A program made the position numbers and the translations under genes. A stretch of 64,000 nucleotides of DNA from Roseicella frigidaeris. Its GTDB lineage: Bacteria; Pseudomonadota; Alphaproteobacteria; Acetobacterales; Acetobacteraceae. Under the pieces are notes generated by a model. The model made no database searches and was not told where the DNA came from. It worked only from the letters and a program-made list of their open reading frames with translations. Positions 41,098 to 50,264 of the stretch are shown here, in pieces. The stretch's first letter is position 1, and each line of letters opens with the position of its first letter. The DNA lies in assembly GCF_003258945.1 (NCBI RefSeq), contig NZ_QLIX01000007.1, positions 62,001 through 126,000 on the forward strand, read 5' to 3'.

Positions 41098-42516
41098 TCA
41101 GGGAGCGGCTCCGCCCGTTGCGTGCGAGGGCTGGAAGGGTTGCGCCTCCAGGAAGCCGGCGGCAGCCCGCAGCACCAGGCTGTCGGCCAGGCGCGGCCCG
41201 GCGAGTTGCAGCCCGACCGGCAGGCCCGCCTCGGTGCGGCCGCAGGGCAGCGAGACCGCCGGGCCGTGCGACAGGTTGAAGGGGTAGGAGAACTCCGCCC
41301 AGACCAGCCAGTCCCAGGGATGCGGCTCCCAATGCGGCGGCCGCTGCAGCCCGACCGGGAAGGCGGCGACCGAGGCCGAGGGCGTCGCCAGCAGGTCGAA
41401 GCCGGACTCCGCGAACCAGGTGTTCACCGCCGCCGCATAGGCGAAGCGGCGCCCCTGCGCGGCATGGCCCTGCATGAAGGTGAAATCCCGATAGGCCTCG
41501 GTGCAGGCGACGAGGCCGGGATCGGTCGCCTCCCGCGCCGCCGCATCCTTCGGCAGGAAGGGGCGGAAGGCGGTGCCCCAGATGTCACGCTCCAGCGCCG
41601 GGCCCTCCGGCCCCCAGGGCGGCGTCACCTGCTCCACCACCGCGCCGGCGCCCTCCAGCGCCCGCACCGCGCCGGCGACCAGCGCCGCAACCTCGGGATC
41701 GACCCGGGCATGGCCGAGATCGGGGCTGTAGGCGATGCGCAGCCCCCGCAGCCCGCCCGGCGGCACCTCCGGCGCGAAACGCTCGCCGAGGGTGGTGTGG
41801 TCCAGCGGATGCGGCCCGGCCATGACGGAGAACATGAGCGCCGCATCGGCGACGCTGCGGGTGATCGGCCCGGCATGCGAGATGGCGCCGTTGTTCGGCA
41901 CTGGCGCATAGGGCACGCGGCCATAGGTCGGCTTGAAGCCGACCGCGCCGCAGAAATGCGCCGGCAGGCGGATGGAGCCGGCGCCGTCGGTGCCGAGATG
42001 CAGCGGCCCGCAGCCCGCGCCGGCCAGCGCCGCGGCGCCGCAGGAGGAGCCGCCCGAGGTCACGCCGTGCTGCCAGGGATTGTGCGTGGCGCCGGTCAGC
42101 GGGTTGTGGCTGACGGCGGTCCAGCCATGCTCGGTCGAGGTGGTCTTGCCGAGGATGATGGCGCCGGCGGCGCGCAGCCGGGCGACCAGCGGCGCATCGG
42201 CCGCGGCCGGCGCCGGATCGGTGAGGCGGGAGCCGCGCCGCGTCGGCAGCCCCTCCACCGCCTGCACGTCCTTGATCGTCACCGGCACGCCATGCAGCGG
42301 GCCGAGGGCCTCGCCCCGCGCCAGCGCCGCCTCGGCCGCCCGCGCCGCATCGCGGGCGCGTTCGGCATCCAGCGCGACGAAGGCGTTCAGCCGCGGCTCC
42401 CAGGCCGCGATGCGCGCCAGCACCGCCTCCACCACCTCGACCGGCGAGGCACGCTTCCCGCGCACCATCGCCGCCAGCTCGACCGCCGAGGCGGTCGCCA
42501 GATCACTCGTCGCCAT
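41098..42516 (-). CDS. Amidase (amidase signature family)
   Basis: 472 residues. The Ser-cisSer-Lys triad is visible: Lys in GVPVTIKDVQ, cis-Ser in GVTSGGSSCGAAAL, and nucleophile Ser in GTDGAGSIRLPA. Such enzymes hydrolyse amides such as aryl, malon- or nicotinamides, or serve as GatA paralogues. Lack of gatB/gatC neighbours favours a catabolic amidase. The start at 42516 overlaps the end of the flavin-binding gene by 14 bases, so both are in one operon. Confidence 0.92.
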   Translation of the reverse strand: MATSDLATASAVELAAMVRGKRASPVEVVEAVLARIAAWEPRLNAFVALDAERARDAARAAEAALARGEALGPLHGVPVTIKDVQAVEGLPTRRGSRLTDPAPAAADAPLVARLRAAGAIILGKTTSTEHGWTAVSHNPLTGATHNPWQHGVTSGGSSCGAAALAGAGCGPLHLGTDGAGSIRLPAHFCGAVGFKPTYGRVPYAPVPNNGAISHAGPITRSVADAALMFSVMAGPHPLDHTTLGERFAPEVPPGGLRGLRIAYSPDLGHARVDPEVAALVAGAVRALEGAGAVVEQVTPPWGPEGPALERDIWGTAFRPFLPKDAAAREATDPGLVACTEAYRDFTFMQGHAAQGRRFAYAAAVNTWFAESGFDLLATPSASVAAFPVGLQRPPHWEPHPWDWLVWAEFSYPFNLSHGPAVSLPCGRTEAGLPVGLQLAGPRLADSLVLRAAAGFLEAQPFQPSHATGGAAP

Positions 42517-43231
42517 AGAGCCTATGCTGGCTCTCCAACAGGATTTCGTCCAGCCGCCGCCCCTCGGCGAAGCCGGCCAGCCCATCCGGCGTGGCGACGC
42601 CGGCGGGCATGCGCGGGCAGGGCTCGGCGGCGCCGATCACCTGCCGCACCGGGAAGCGCGCGGCATAGATCGGCAGCGCGTAATCCTCCTCCTCGTCGGC
42701 CACGCCCTTGCTGCGGATCTTGCCGGAGGCCTGCTCGATCCGCATGCCGATGACGGTGGTCGCCTTCAGCTCCTGCCCCGTGCTCGGCCGCAGCGTCGCC
42801 GCGCGGTCGGGGTAGAAGCGGTTGATCATGACGTCGAGGGCGCGGGCCTTCTCCGCCGGGTCCTCGACGAAATAGGCCTCCCCGAAGCACATGGCGGAGC
42901 GGTAGTCGACCGAGTGGTTGAAGCCGCAGCGCGCCAGCACGAGGCTGTCGAGATGCGTCACCGTCAGGCAGACCGGGATGCCGGCCTTCTGCTTGCGCAG
43001 CATCCGGCTGGCCGAGGAGCCGTGCCAGTAGAGATGCTCGCCCTCGCGCCAGAAGGCGGTCGGGGTGCAGTAGGGCTGGCCGTCGATGATGTAGGCGATG
43101 TGGCAGATCATCGCCGCATCGAGGATGGCGTGCACCGAGGCATGGTCGTAGCGCCCCCGCTCGTGCAGGCGGCGGACCTTGTTGCGTTCGGTGACGGGAT
43201 AGGCCTCGGGCGGGCTCACGGTATCTGGCAT
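42503..43231 (-). CDS. Pyridoxamine 5'-phosphate oxidase-like flavin-binding protein
   Basis: 242 residues with a split-barrel FMN/F420/heme-binding fold: TERNKVRRLHERGRYD, ICHIAYIIDGQPYCTPTAFWR, HLYWHGSSASRML and the later KGVADEEEDYALP. This subfamily (PNPOx-like, NimA-like) is often encoded divergently from MocR/GntR regulators, as here (gene at 43338). It probably reduces or binds a flavin; the substrate is unknown. The start at 43231 was chosen because upstream codons run into the shared promoter region. Confidence 0.88.
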   Translation of the reverse strand: MPDTVSPPEAYPVTERNKVRRLHERGRYDHASVHAILDAAMICHIAYIIDGQPYCTPTAFWREGEHLYWHGSSASRMLRKQKAGIPVCLTVTHLDSLVLARCGFNHSVDYRSAMCFGEAYFVEDPAEKARALDVMINRFYPDRAATLRPSTGQELKATTVIGMRIEQASGKIRSKGVADEEEDYALPIYAARFPVRQVIGAAEPCPRMPAGVATPDGLAGFAEGRRLDEILLESQHRLYGDE

Positions 43232-43275
43232 CTGGCTGACCTGGAGCGGGTTGCGTCGCGCCCATTCAAGCGCCA

Positions 43276-43326
43276 GGATTGGACCGGCGCGAGGGCCAAT
43301 CGATGCCGAATTCACTGGTCCAATCC
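43276..43326. promoter_or_regulatory. Inverted repeat in the MocR/PNPOx divergent promoter
   Basis: GGATTGGACC (43276-43285) and GGTCCAATCC (43317-43326) are exact complements, with centres 41 bases apart (about four helical turns). Such spacing suits a dimeric MocR regulator that binds and bends its own divergent promoter. The regulator gene starts 12 bases downstream. Confidence 0.55.
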
Positions 43327-43337
43327 AGCCCCACCCC

Positions 43338-44900
43338 ATGCCCCACGATCTCGGGCTGATCCTGCCGGCGCCGGAGCGCGGCAGCGGCGTGCCGGTGCTG
43401 CGCCAGCTCTACCTGGCGCTGCGCGGCGCCATCCTGGCCGGGCGCCTGCCGCCCGGGGCGCGGCTGCCGGCCACCCGGGCGCTGGCCGAGCAGCTCGGCC
43501 TCGCCCGCAACACCGTGGTCGCGGCCTATGACCAGCTCCTCGCCGAGGGCTTCATCGAGGGCCGGGTCGGCGCCGGCAGCTTCGTCTCGCGCGACCTGCC
43601 GGAGGCGCCGGAGCTGCCGCCCGCGCGCCGGCCCCCGGCCCCGCCCGCCCCGCCCGCCGGCAGCCTCGCCGAGGGGACGGTGCCGGAGGCGCTGGCCGCC
43701 CGACCCTTCAACACCGGCCGCACCGGCTGGGACGCCCGCTCGCAGCGCATCTGGCGGGCGCTCTCCATCCGCCGCCTCGCCGCCCCCGACCCGGCGATGT
43801 TCGGCTATGGCGACCCGCGCGGCAGCCGGGCGCTGCGCGAGGCGATCGCCCGCTATCTCCGCGCCGCCCGCGCCGTGCGCTGCGACCCGGACCAGGTGAT
43901 GGTGACGGCCGGCGCGCAGCAGGCGATCGACCTGGTGCTTCGGGTGCTGCTGGCGCCGGGCGACCCGGTCTGGGTGGAGAATCCCTGCTACCCGGCGCTG
44001 CGCGGGGCGCTGGAGGCGGCCGGGGCGCGGCTGGTGCCGGTGCCGGTGGATGCGCAGGGGCTCGATGTCGCCGCCGGCATCGCCGCGGCGCCGGCGGCGC
44101 GGCTCGCCTATGTCACGCCCTCCTCGCAATATCCGCTCGGCGTCGTGCTCTCCATGGCGCGGCGGCTGGAGCTGCTGGCCTGGGCGCGCCGCGCCGGCGC
44201 CTGGCTGGTCGAGGACGACTACGACAGCGAGTTCCGCTATGCCGGGCGGCCGCTCGCCTCGCTGCAGGGCATCGATGAGGCGGGGCGGGTGATCTATGTC
44301 GGCACCTTCAGCAAGGTGCTCTTCCCCGGCCTCAGGCTCGGCTATGCGGTGCTGCCGCCGGCGCTGCTTGGCCCGGTGCAGGCGGCGCGGCTGCGCAGCG
44401 ACTGGCACCCGGCGACGCTGGCCGAGGGCGTGGTGACGGATTTCCTCGAGGAGGGGCATTTCGCCCAGCATCTCCGCCGCATGCGCCTGCATTACCGCGC
44501 GGCGCGGGACGGGCTGGTGGCGGCGCTGCGGGCGGCGCTGCCCGACCGGATCGCGGTCGAGCCGCCGGAGCAGGGGCTGAAGCTGCTAGCCCGGCTGCCG
44601 GATGGCGGCGACGACGTCGCGGTGGCCGAGGCGGCGGCGCGGCGCGGCGTGGTGGCGCGGCCGGTCAGCCCGATGTATCTGCGCCCCATGGACCGGGGCC
44701 CCGGCGATCCGGCCGCGCCGCCGCCGCTGCGGGCGCTGATGCTCGGCTTCTCCGGCTACGAATTGGCGGCCCTGCGCCGCGCGGCGGAGGGGCTGGCGGC
44801 CGCCTTCGATCAGGTCCCATCGGCCTCCGCCGATCAGGTCCCATCGGCCTCCGCCGATCAGGTCCCATCGGCCTTCGCCGATCAGCCCCCCTCGGCCTGA
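43338..44900 (+). CDS. MocR/PdxR-type regulator (GntR HTH + aminotransferase domain)
   Basis: 520 residues. The GntR winged helix is at about 20-85 (RQLYLALRGAILAGRLPPGARLPATRALAEQLGLARNTVVAAYDQL, quoted in parts: GARLPATRALAEQLG, RNTVVAAYDQL). The fold-type I aminotransferase domain follows, with PLP-binding Lys in IYVGTFSKVLFPGLRLGY and Asp in WLVEDDYDSEFRY. It senses PLP or an amino compound and controls the divergent flavin-binding/amidase operon. The last 31 residues are three and a half copies of the octapeptide DQVPSASA from 24-bp tandem repeats. The 3' end overlaps the next gene, tail to tail, by 19 bases. Confidence 0.92.
   Translation: MPHDLGLILPAPERGSGVPVLRQLYLALRGAILAGRLPPGARLPATRALAEQLGLARNTVVAAYDQLLAEGFIEGRVGAGSFVSRDLPEAPELPPARRPPAPPAPPAGSLAEGTVPEALAARPFNTGRTGWDARSQRIWRALSIRRLAAPDPAMFGYGDPRGSRALREAIARYLRAARAVRCDPDQVMVTAGAQQAIDLVLRVLLAPGDPVWVENPCYPALRGALEAAGARLVPVPVDAQGLDVAAGIAAAPAARLAYVTPSSQYPLGVVLSMARRLELLAWARRAGAWLVEDDYDSEFRYAGRPLASLQGIDEAGRVIYVGTFSKVLFPGLRLGYAVLPPALLGPVQAARLRSDWHPATLAEGVVTDFLEEGHFAQHLRRMRLHYRAARDGLVAALRAALPDRIAVEPPEQGLKLLARLPDGGDDVAVAEAAARRGVVARPVSPMYLRPMDRGPGDPAAPPPLRALMLGFSGYELAALRRAAEGLAAAFDQVPSASADQVPSASADQVPSAFADQPPSA
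44808..44879. repeat. Three 24-bp in-frame tandem repeats (MocR C-terminus)
   Basis: Unit GATCAGGTCCCATCGGCCTC plus CGCC, three nearly identical copies (the third has TT for TC), with a degenerate fourth to the stop. They extend the MocR protein by DQVPSASA octapeptides. Copy number may vary between strains. Confidence 0.85.
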
Positions 44901-46111
44901 AGCCGCGCCACCGCCTGGAAGCCCGGCTCGGCGGCGCGCAGCACCGCCTCGATATCCGCCTCGGTATGCGCGGCGCAGAGGAACATGTTGTGCCGCGGGT
45001 GCAGATAGGCGCCGGCCTTGAGCGCCGCGGCGCAGAAGGCGCGGCCGAGCCGGACATCCTCGTCGCCCTCGAAGAGAAAGAGCGGCATGGCGGGCGGCCC
45101 GGATTGCCGCAGCCCGACATTGAAGCCCCGCGCCCGCTCGGCGAGGCCGGCGCGCAGCCGCTCGCCGAGCGCCGCCAGATGCCCCGGCACGTCGCGCCGG
45201 CCGAGTTCCTCGAGCGTCGCCAGCGCCGCCGCCATCGGCACCGCTGCGCACCAGAAGGAGCCGGTGACGAAGACCCGCGCCGCCGCCTCGCGCAGCGGGT
45301 CGCTGCCGGTGATGGCGGCGATGGCATGGCCGTTGCCGAGCGCCTTGCTGAAGGCGGCGAGGTCGGGCCGCACGCCGAACCCCTCCCAGCTGCCGCCCGG
45401 ATGCAGGCGGAAGCCGGCGCGCACGTCGTCGAGGATCAGCGCCGCGCCGCGGCGGTCGCAGAGCGCCCGCACCCCGCGCAGGAAGGTCGGGTCCGGCATC
45501 TCCTGGTCGACGACGTTGTCATGCCGGAAGGCGGTGAGGATGACGCCGGCGAGGTCGCCGCCGGCCGCATCCGCCGCCGCCTCCAGGCTCGCCAGGTCGT
45601 TGTAGCGGAAGCGGTGCTGGTGCGCGCGATCCTCCGCCGTCACCCCCTCGCGCACCGGCGTGCACCAGGGCAGCGCGCCGTGATAGGAGCCCTCGGCCAC
45701 CAGGATGGCGCGGCGGCCGGTGGCGGCGCGGGCGATGGTGACGCAGGCGGTGGTGGCGTCCGAGCCGTTCTTGGCGAAGATCGCCCAATCGGCATGGGCG
45801 ATGCGCTCCACCAGCCGCTCGGCCAGTTCGACCATCACCGGCGCCGGGCCGTTCATGGCGTCGCCGAGCGCCGCCTGCCGCGCCGCCGCCCGCTCCACCG
45901 CCGGGTCGCGATGGCCGAGCAGGATCGGCCCCCAGGCGCACATCAGGTCGACATAGCGCGTCCCGTCGGCATCCCAGACATGCCCGCCCTCGGCGCGGGC
46001 GAAGAATTGCGGATAGCCCTCCGGCATGCGGCCGGCATGCATGTGCCCCCACATGCCGCCCGGCACGACGCGCGCCGCCCGGGCGCGCAGCGCGGCGTCG
46101 ATCCCGCTCAC
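44882..46111 (-). CDS. Class III PLP aminotransferase (glutamate-1-semialdehyde aminomutase-like)
   Basis: 409 residues. RAARVVPGGMWGHMHAGRMP and VWDADGTRYVDLMCAWGPILLGH give the family N-terminus. PLP-binding segments are FAKNGSDATTACVTIAR, ALILDDVRAGFRL and the lysine motif AAFSKALGNGHAIAA. It belongs to the HemL-like subgroup, but a free-standing catabolic gene is more likely than tetrapyrrole synthesis, since it is coupled (GTGA overlap) to a dipeptide-type solute receptor. A GTG start at 46111 is used. Substrate probably an amino acid or amine released by the neighbouring acylase, by inference. Confidence 0.9.
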   Translation of the reverse strand: MSGIDAALRARAARVVPGGMWGHMHAGRMPEGYPQFFARAEGGHVWDADGTRYVDLMCAWGPILLGHRDPAVERAAARQAALGDAMNGPAPVMVELAERLVERIAHADWAIFAKNGSDATTACVTIARAATGRRAILVAEGSYHGALPWCTPVREGVTAEDRAHQHRFRYNDLASLEAAADAAGGDLAGVILTAFRHDNVVDQEMPDPTFLRGVRALCDRRGAALILDDVRAGFRLHPGGSWEGFGVRPDLAAFSKALGNGHAIAAITGSDPLREAAARVFVTGSFWCAAVPMAAALATLEELGRRDVPGHLAALGERLRAGLAERARGFNVGLRQSGPPAMPLFLFEGDEDVRLGRAFCAAALKAGAYLHPRHNMFLCAAHTEADIEAVLRAAEPGFQAVARLQAEGG

Positions 46112-47685
46112 AGATGCGCCTCCCAGAACATCGGATAGGCGGCGCGCGGCACATCCTTCAGCCGGTCGCGGATGCCGGCGGGGATGGTGAACTGCCCCCA
46201 CATCACCGCCGGCACGTGCCGCACCTCCGCCGCCTGGATCGCCTCGGCCAGCCGCCGCCGCTCGGCGGCGTCGCCGGCCTGGGCGAAGTCGCGCAGCAGC
46301 GCCTCCACCTCCCGGCTGCAATCCCAGCCCGGATAGTCGGCGCAGGTGTTGGAGGTGTAGAAATGCGTCAGCGGCGAGAACATGTCGGTGCCGTTGGCAT
46401 AGACGGTGAAGAGGTGCCAGCCCTCCCGCTTGCCGCGGCGGGCGAGCAGCGTGCCCCAGTCCATCGCCTGCTCCTCCACCGCGAAGCCGGCCTGCTGCAT
46501 GCTCTGGATCATCACCTGCGCCGCCGCCTGGCTGATGCTGCCGGAGACGGTGAGGAAGGCGAGCTTCTCGCCGCGATACCGCGTCGCCGCCAGCATGCGC
46601 TTCGCCTCGGCCGGGTCGAATGCCATCTCCGCCGTGCCGGCCCGGCTCTCGAGCGGCGCGCTGCAGAGGAAGAAGGCCGGGCAGGCGGGCGCGCGGTAGC
46701 GCTCCGGCACGCCGATCGCGGTCAGGATCGCAGCCTGGTCGGCGCAGCGCCAGAGCACGCGGCGGATCTCCGGATCGTCCATCGGCGGCGCGACGTGGTT
46801 GATGCGGAAATTGCCCTGGAACATGTGGATGCCGCCGAGCCCGACCAGCCGCACCCCGCGCGCCTTCTCGAGCCGCGGCAGCAGGTCGAAGGGCAGGTAC
46901 TGCATGTAGTCGATCTCGCCGGCCATCAGCGCCGAGGCGCCGGTCGCCTGGTCCGGCATGACCCGCAACGCGATGGCCGGCAGGTGCACGCGCTTGCCGC
47001 CGGCGAGGAAATCCGCCGGCTCCTCGCGCGGCACATAGCCCTCGAAGCGCTCCAGCACCATGACATCGCCCGAGCGCCAGTCGGCCGGGCGGAAGCGGAA
47101 GGGGCCGCTGCCGATCGGCTCGCGGATGCGCTGCTCCACCGGGACGCGGGCCAGCCGCTCGGGCAGCATCACCGGCAGCGGCGCATTCGGCTTGCCGAGC
47201 ACCTCGAGCACCATCGGGAAGGGCCGCGACAGCACCAGCCGGAAGCTCCGCGCATCCGTCGCGGCGAGCGTCGCCTTGGCCGCCCAGAGCATGCGCCCGA
47301 GGCTGTCGCGCGGCGCCCAGCGCTCCAGGCTGGCGACGCAATCCTGCGCCGTCACCGTCCCGCCATCGTGCCAGCGCAGGCCGGGGCGCAGGCGGAACTC
47401 CCAGGTCAGGCCATCGGCGCTGCGCTCCCAGGCTTCGACCATCTGCGGCCGGATCATGCCCTCGCCGTCCATGCTGAACAGCGTGTCGAAGACATGCGAG
47501 GCGAAGGTGCGGGTGATGGCCGCGGTCGTGGCATGCGGGTCGAGGATGACCACCTCGCTCTCCAGCACCAGGTTCACCGGCGCCGCCTGCGCCCGGGCGC
47601 CGGAGCGAAAACCGGGCAGCGAGAGGAAGGGCAGCGCCAGCCCGGTGCCGAGCGCCGCCCGGCGCGTCATCGCCAATCCCCGCAT
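46108..47685 (-). CDS. ABC-transporter substrate-binding protein, family 5 (peptide/nickel type)
   Basis: A 525-residue periplasmic receptor. A twin-arginine signal MTRRAALGTGLALPFLSLPGF lies near the N-terminus (Met 47685, or Met 47670). The mature part has ILDPHATTAAITRTFASHVFDTL, WEFRLRPGLRWHDGGTVTAQDCVASLERW (parts) and IREPIGSGPFRF, all typical of SBP_bac_5. No permease or ATPase genes are nearby, so it works with components encoded elsewhere. Coupled to the aminotransferase; divergent from the acylase. Confidence 0.92.
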   Translation of the reverse strand: MRGLAMTRRAALGTGLALPFLSLPGFRSGARAQAAPVNLVLESEVVILDPHATTAAITRTFASHVFDTLFSMDGEGMIRPQMVEAWERSADGLTWEFRLRPGLRWHDGGTVTAQDCVASLERWAPRDSLGRMLWAAKATLAATDARSFRLVLSRPFPMVLEVLGKPNAPLPVMLPERLARVPVEQRIREPIGSGPFRFRPADWRSGDVMVLERFEGYVPREEPADFLAGGKRVHLPAIALRVMPDQATGASALMAGEIDYMQYLPFDLLPRLEKARGVRLVGLGGIHMFQGNFRINHVAPPMDDPEIRRVLWRCADQAAILTAIGVPERYRAPACPAFFLCSAPLESRAGTAEMAFDPAEAKRMLAATRYRGEKLAFLTVSGSISQAAAQVMIQSMQQAGFAVEEQAMDWGTLLARRGKREGWHLFTVYANGTDMFSPLTHFYTSNTCADYPGWDCSREVEALLRDFAQAGDAAERRRLAEAIQAAEVRHVPAVMWGQFTIPAGIRDRLKDVPRAAYPMFWEAHL

Positions 47686-47805
47686 CGCTCGTCTCCCGGC
47701 TGCCCTTGGCGGAGAGGCTAGTCCGATGCCGCGGACTGGCAAGCGCCCCCGCTTGGCGGGCCGCGGCGCCACGGCCATGCTGCCGGCGGATCGGCGGAGG
47801 GCGGC

Positions 47806-50124
47806 ATGGCGAAGCAGGATTGGCGCGCGGCGGCGGAACAGGCGATCCCGCCGCTCGGGGGCAGGCTGCGCCTCCCCGGCCTCGCCGGCCCGGTCACCCT
47901 TCTCCGCGATGCCGAGGGCGTGCCGCATCTGCGGGCCGAAAGCGCGGCGGATGCCTTCCTCGCCCAGGGCTTCGTGCATGCGCAGGACCGGCTGTTCCAG
48001 ATGGAGCTGAACCGCCGCCGTGCCCTCGGGCGCTCGGCGGAATGGCTCGGCCCCGCCGGTTTCGCCGCCGATGCGCTGGCGCGCCGCCTCGGCATGGAGG
48101 CGGCCTGCCGGCGCGACGTCGCGGCGCTCGGCGCCGAGGCGCGGGCCATGCTCGCGGCCTATGCCGCCGGGGTGAACGCCTTCCTCGCCTCCGGCGCGCC
48201 GCGGCCGGTGGAATACGCGCTGCTCGAGGCGGCGCCGGAGCCCTGGGAGGACTGGCACTGCCTGGCGGTGATGCGCCGGCTCGGCCTGCTGATGGGCTCG
48301 GTCTGGTTCAAGCTCTGGCGCGCCGCCGCCCTGCCCGTCGCGGGCGAGGCGGTGACGCTGCTGCGCTACGACGATGGCGGCGGCGATCTGGTGATCGCCC
48401 CGGCCGGGGCGGAGGCGGAGCGCTGGCGCGCCAGCCTCGCCGAGCTCGCCCCCGCCGCGGCGGCGCTGCTGGCGGCGGCGGCGCCGGACGGCACCGGCGG
48501 CGGCAGCAACAATTGGGTGGTCGCCGGCGCGCTGAGCGGGACGGGACGGCCGGTGCTGGCGGGCGATCCGCACCGGGTCTTCGAGGTGCCGGGCATGTAT
48601 GCCCAGGGCCATGTCGCCTGCCCGGAATTCGACGCCATCGGCCTGACCGTGCCGGGCGTGCCGGGCTTCCCGCATTTCGCGCAGAATGGCGGCGTCGCCT
48701 GGTGCGTCACCCACACCTTCGCCGATATCCACGACCTCTACCTGGAACGCTTCGACGACGGCGCGCGGCATGCGCTGTTCCGCGGGGCCTGGGAGCCGGT
48801 GGAGCGGCGCCGCGAGAGCATCGCCATCCGCGGCGAGGCGCCGCGCGAGATCGAGGTGGTCGTCACCCGCCATGGCCCGGTGATCTGCGGCGATCCGGCG
48901 CGTGGCACGGCGCTGGCGCTGAGGAGCGTGCAATTCGCCGAGACCGACCTCTCCTTCGATTGCCTGCCGCGCATGCTGCGCGCCCGCAGCGTCGAGGCGC
49001 TGTTCGAGGCGACGCGCGGCTGGGGGCTGATCGACCACAACCTGCTGGCCGCCGACACCGCCGGCCGGACCGGCTGGCTGCTGCGGGCGCGGGTGCCGCG
49101 GCGCGGGCGGGAGAATGGCTGGCTGCCGGTGCCGGGCTGGACCGGCGACCATGAATGGCAGGGCTGGATCCCGCACGAGGCGATGCCGCGCCTGATCGAC
49201 CCGGCGCCCGGGCTGCTGGCGACGGCCAACAACCGGCCGGTGCCGGACAGCCACCCGGATTATCTCTGCACCGATTGCCACCCGCCCTATCGCTCCCGCC
49301 GGGTCACCGAGCTGCTGGCCGATCCGGCGCTGCGCGGCATCGAGGGCGCCGCCCGCATCCATGCCGACACGCTCTCCGCCCCGGCGCGGGAGATGCAGGG
49401 CCATCTGGCGCGGCTCGCCGGGCTGGCGCCGGAGGCCGAGGCGCTGCGCCAGGAATTGCTCGCCTGGGACGGGCGGATGACGGCCGAGTCGGTGGCGGCG
49501 GCGCGCTACATCGCGTTGCGCCTCGCCTTGGTGCGGCGGCTGGGCGCGGCGAGCGGCCTCGCCGGCCTGGCCGGGCAGGACTGGCTCTCGCCGCCGCCGG
49601 GCGTGGCCCCGCTCACCCAGCTCTGGTGGGCGCTGCCGGCGCTGCTGCGGGCGGATGACGCCAGCCTGTTGCGCGGCGAGAGCTGGGCGGCGCTGCTGGG
49701 CGCGGCGCTGGCCGAGGTGGCCGCCGCGCCGCCGGCCGAGCCCTGGGGCGCGCTGCACCAGCCGCGCTTCCAGCACCCGCTCTCGCCGCTGTTCCCGGAG
49801 GCGGCGGCGCTGCTCGACCCGCCCTCCCTGCCGGTCGGCGGCGATGGCGACACGGTGCAGGCGAACGGGTTGGTGGCGCCGCTCGGCCCGCGCGCCGCCT
49901 ATGGCGCCATCGCGCGCTACGCCTTCGATGTCGGGGCCTTCGAGAACAGCCGCTGGTGCGTCTTCCTCGGCGCCTCCGGGCATCCCGCGAGCCCGCATTA
50001 CGCCGACCAGAACCCGGCCTGGTCGCGCTGCGAGATGCTGCCGATGCGGGCCGACTGGGCGGCGCTGGAGGCGGTTGCGACGCAGCGCCAGAGCCTGCTG
50101 CCGGATGAGGGCGTGAGCGCCTGA
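47806..50124 (+). CDS. Penicillin-acylase-family N-terminal-nucleophile hydrolase
   Basis: 772 residues, normal for the family. The alpha part begins LRLPGLAGPVTLLRDAEGVPHLRAESAADAF and DAFLAQGFVHAQDRLFQMELNRR (parts). The beta-chain nucleophile is the Ser of GGGSNNWVVAG (about residue 230), where autocleavage normally frees the catalytic Ser. GDPHRVFEVPGMY and NNRPVPDSHP follow. Homologues cleave N-acyl bonds in beta-lactams, acyl-homoserine lactones or N-acyl amino acids. No export signal is obvious, although the family is usually periplasmic. Divergent from the receptor/aminotransferase pair, suggesting a shared N-acyl-compound pathway. Confidence 0.9.
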   Translation: MAKQDWRAAAEQAIPPLGGRLRLPGLAGPVTLLRDAEGVPHLRAESAADAFLAQGFVHAQDRLFQMELNRRRALGRSAEWLGPAGFAADALARRLGMEAACRRDVAALGAEARAMLAAYAAGVNAFLASGAPRPVEYALLEAAPEPWEDWHCLAVMRRLGLLMGSVWFKLWRAAALPVAGEAVTLLRYDDGGGDLVIAPAGAEAERWRASLAELAPAAAALLAAAAPDGTGGGSNNWVVAGALSGTGRPVLAGDPHRVFEVPGMYAQGHVACPEFDAIGLTVPGVPGFPHFAQNGGVAWCVTHTFADIHDLYLERFDDGARHALFRGAWEPVERRRESIAIRGEAPREIEVVVTRHGPVICGDPARGTALALRSVQFAETDLSFDCLPRMLRARSVEALFEATRGWGLIDHNLLAADTAGRTGWLLRARVPRRGRENGWLPVPGWTGDHEWQGWIPHEAMPRLIDPAPGLLATANNRPVPDSHPDYLCTDCHPPYRSRRVTELLADPALRGIEGAARIHADTLSAPAREMQGHLARLAGLAPEAEALRQELLAWDGRMTAESVAAARYIALRLALVRRLGAASGLAGLAGQDWLSPPPGVAPLTQLWWALPALLRADDASLLRGESWAALLGAALAEVAAAPPAEPWGALHQPRFQHPLSPLFPEAAALLDPPSLPVGGDGDTVQANGLVAPLGPRAAYGAIARYAFDVGAFENSRWCVFLGASGHPASPHYADQNPAWSRCEMLPMRADWAALEAVATQRQSLLPDEGVSA

Positions 50125-50138
50125 GGTGGACGCATAGG

Positions 50139-50151
50139 GTGTGAATCACAC
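50139..50151. promoter_or_regulatory. Short palindrome GTGTGA-A-TCACAC
   Basis: A perfect 6-bp inverted repeat with one central base, 15 bases after the acylase stop. The half-site TGTGA resembles CRP/FNR half-sites, but the spacing is too small for them. It may only be a short hairpin between convergent genes. Confidence 0.2.
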
Positions 50152-50264
50152 AACCAAACAACGCGCTGGACCATGGTCCGCGAATCCGGGAGAGCGGATC
50201 GTGGTCTAGCCTCCTCCCGCCGCGGCGTCGCACCGGCCCAGGCCGCGGCGGGAGGCTTCGCCGG

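Noticed and set aside
50139-50151. CRP/FNR binding site
   Set aside because: The half-sites are TGTGA-like, but the single-base spacer does not fit the six-base (CRP) or four-base (FNR) spacing, and it lies between convergent genes.
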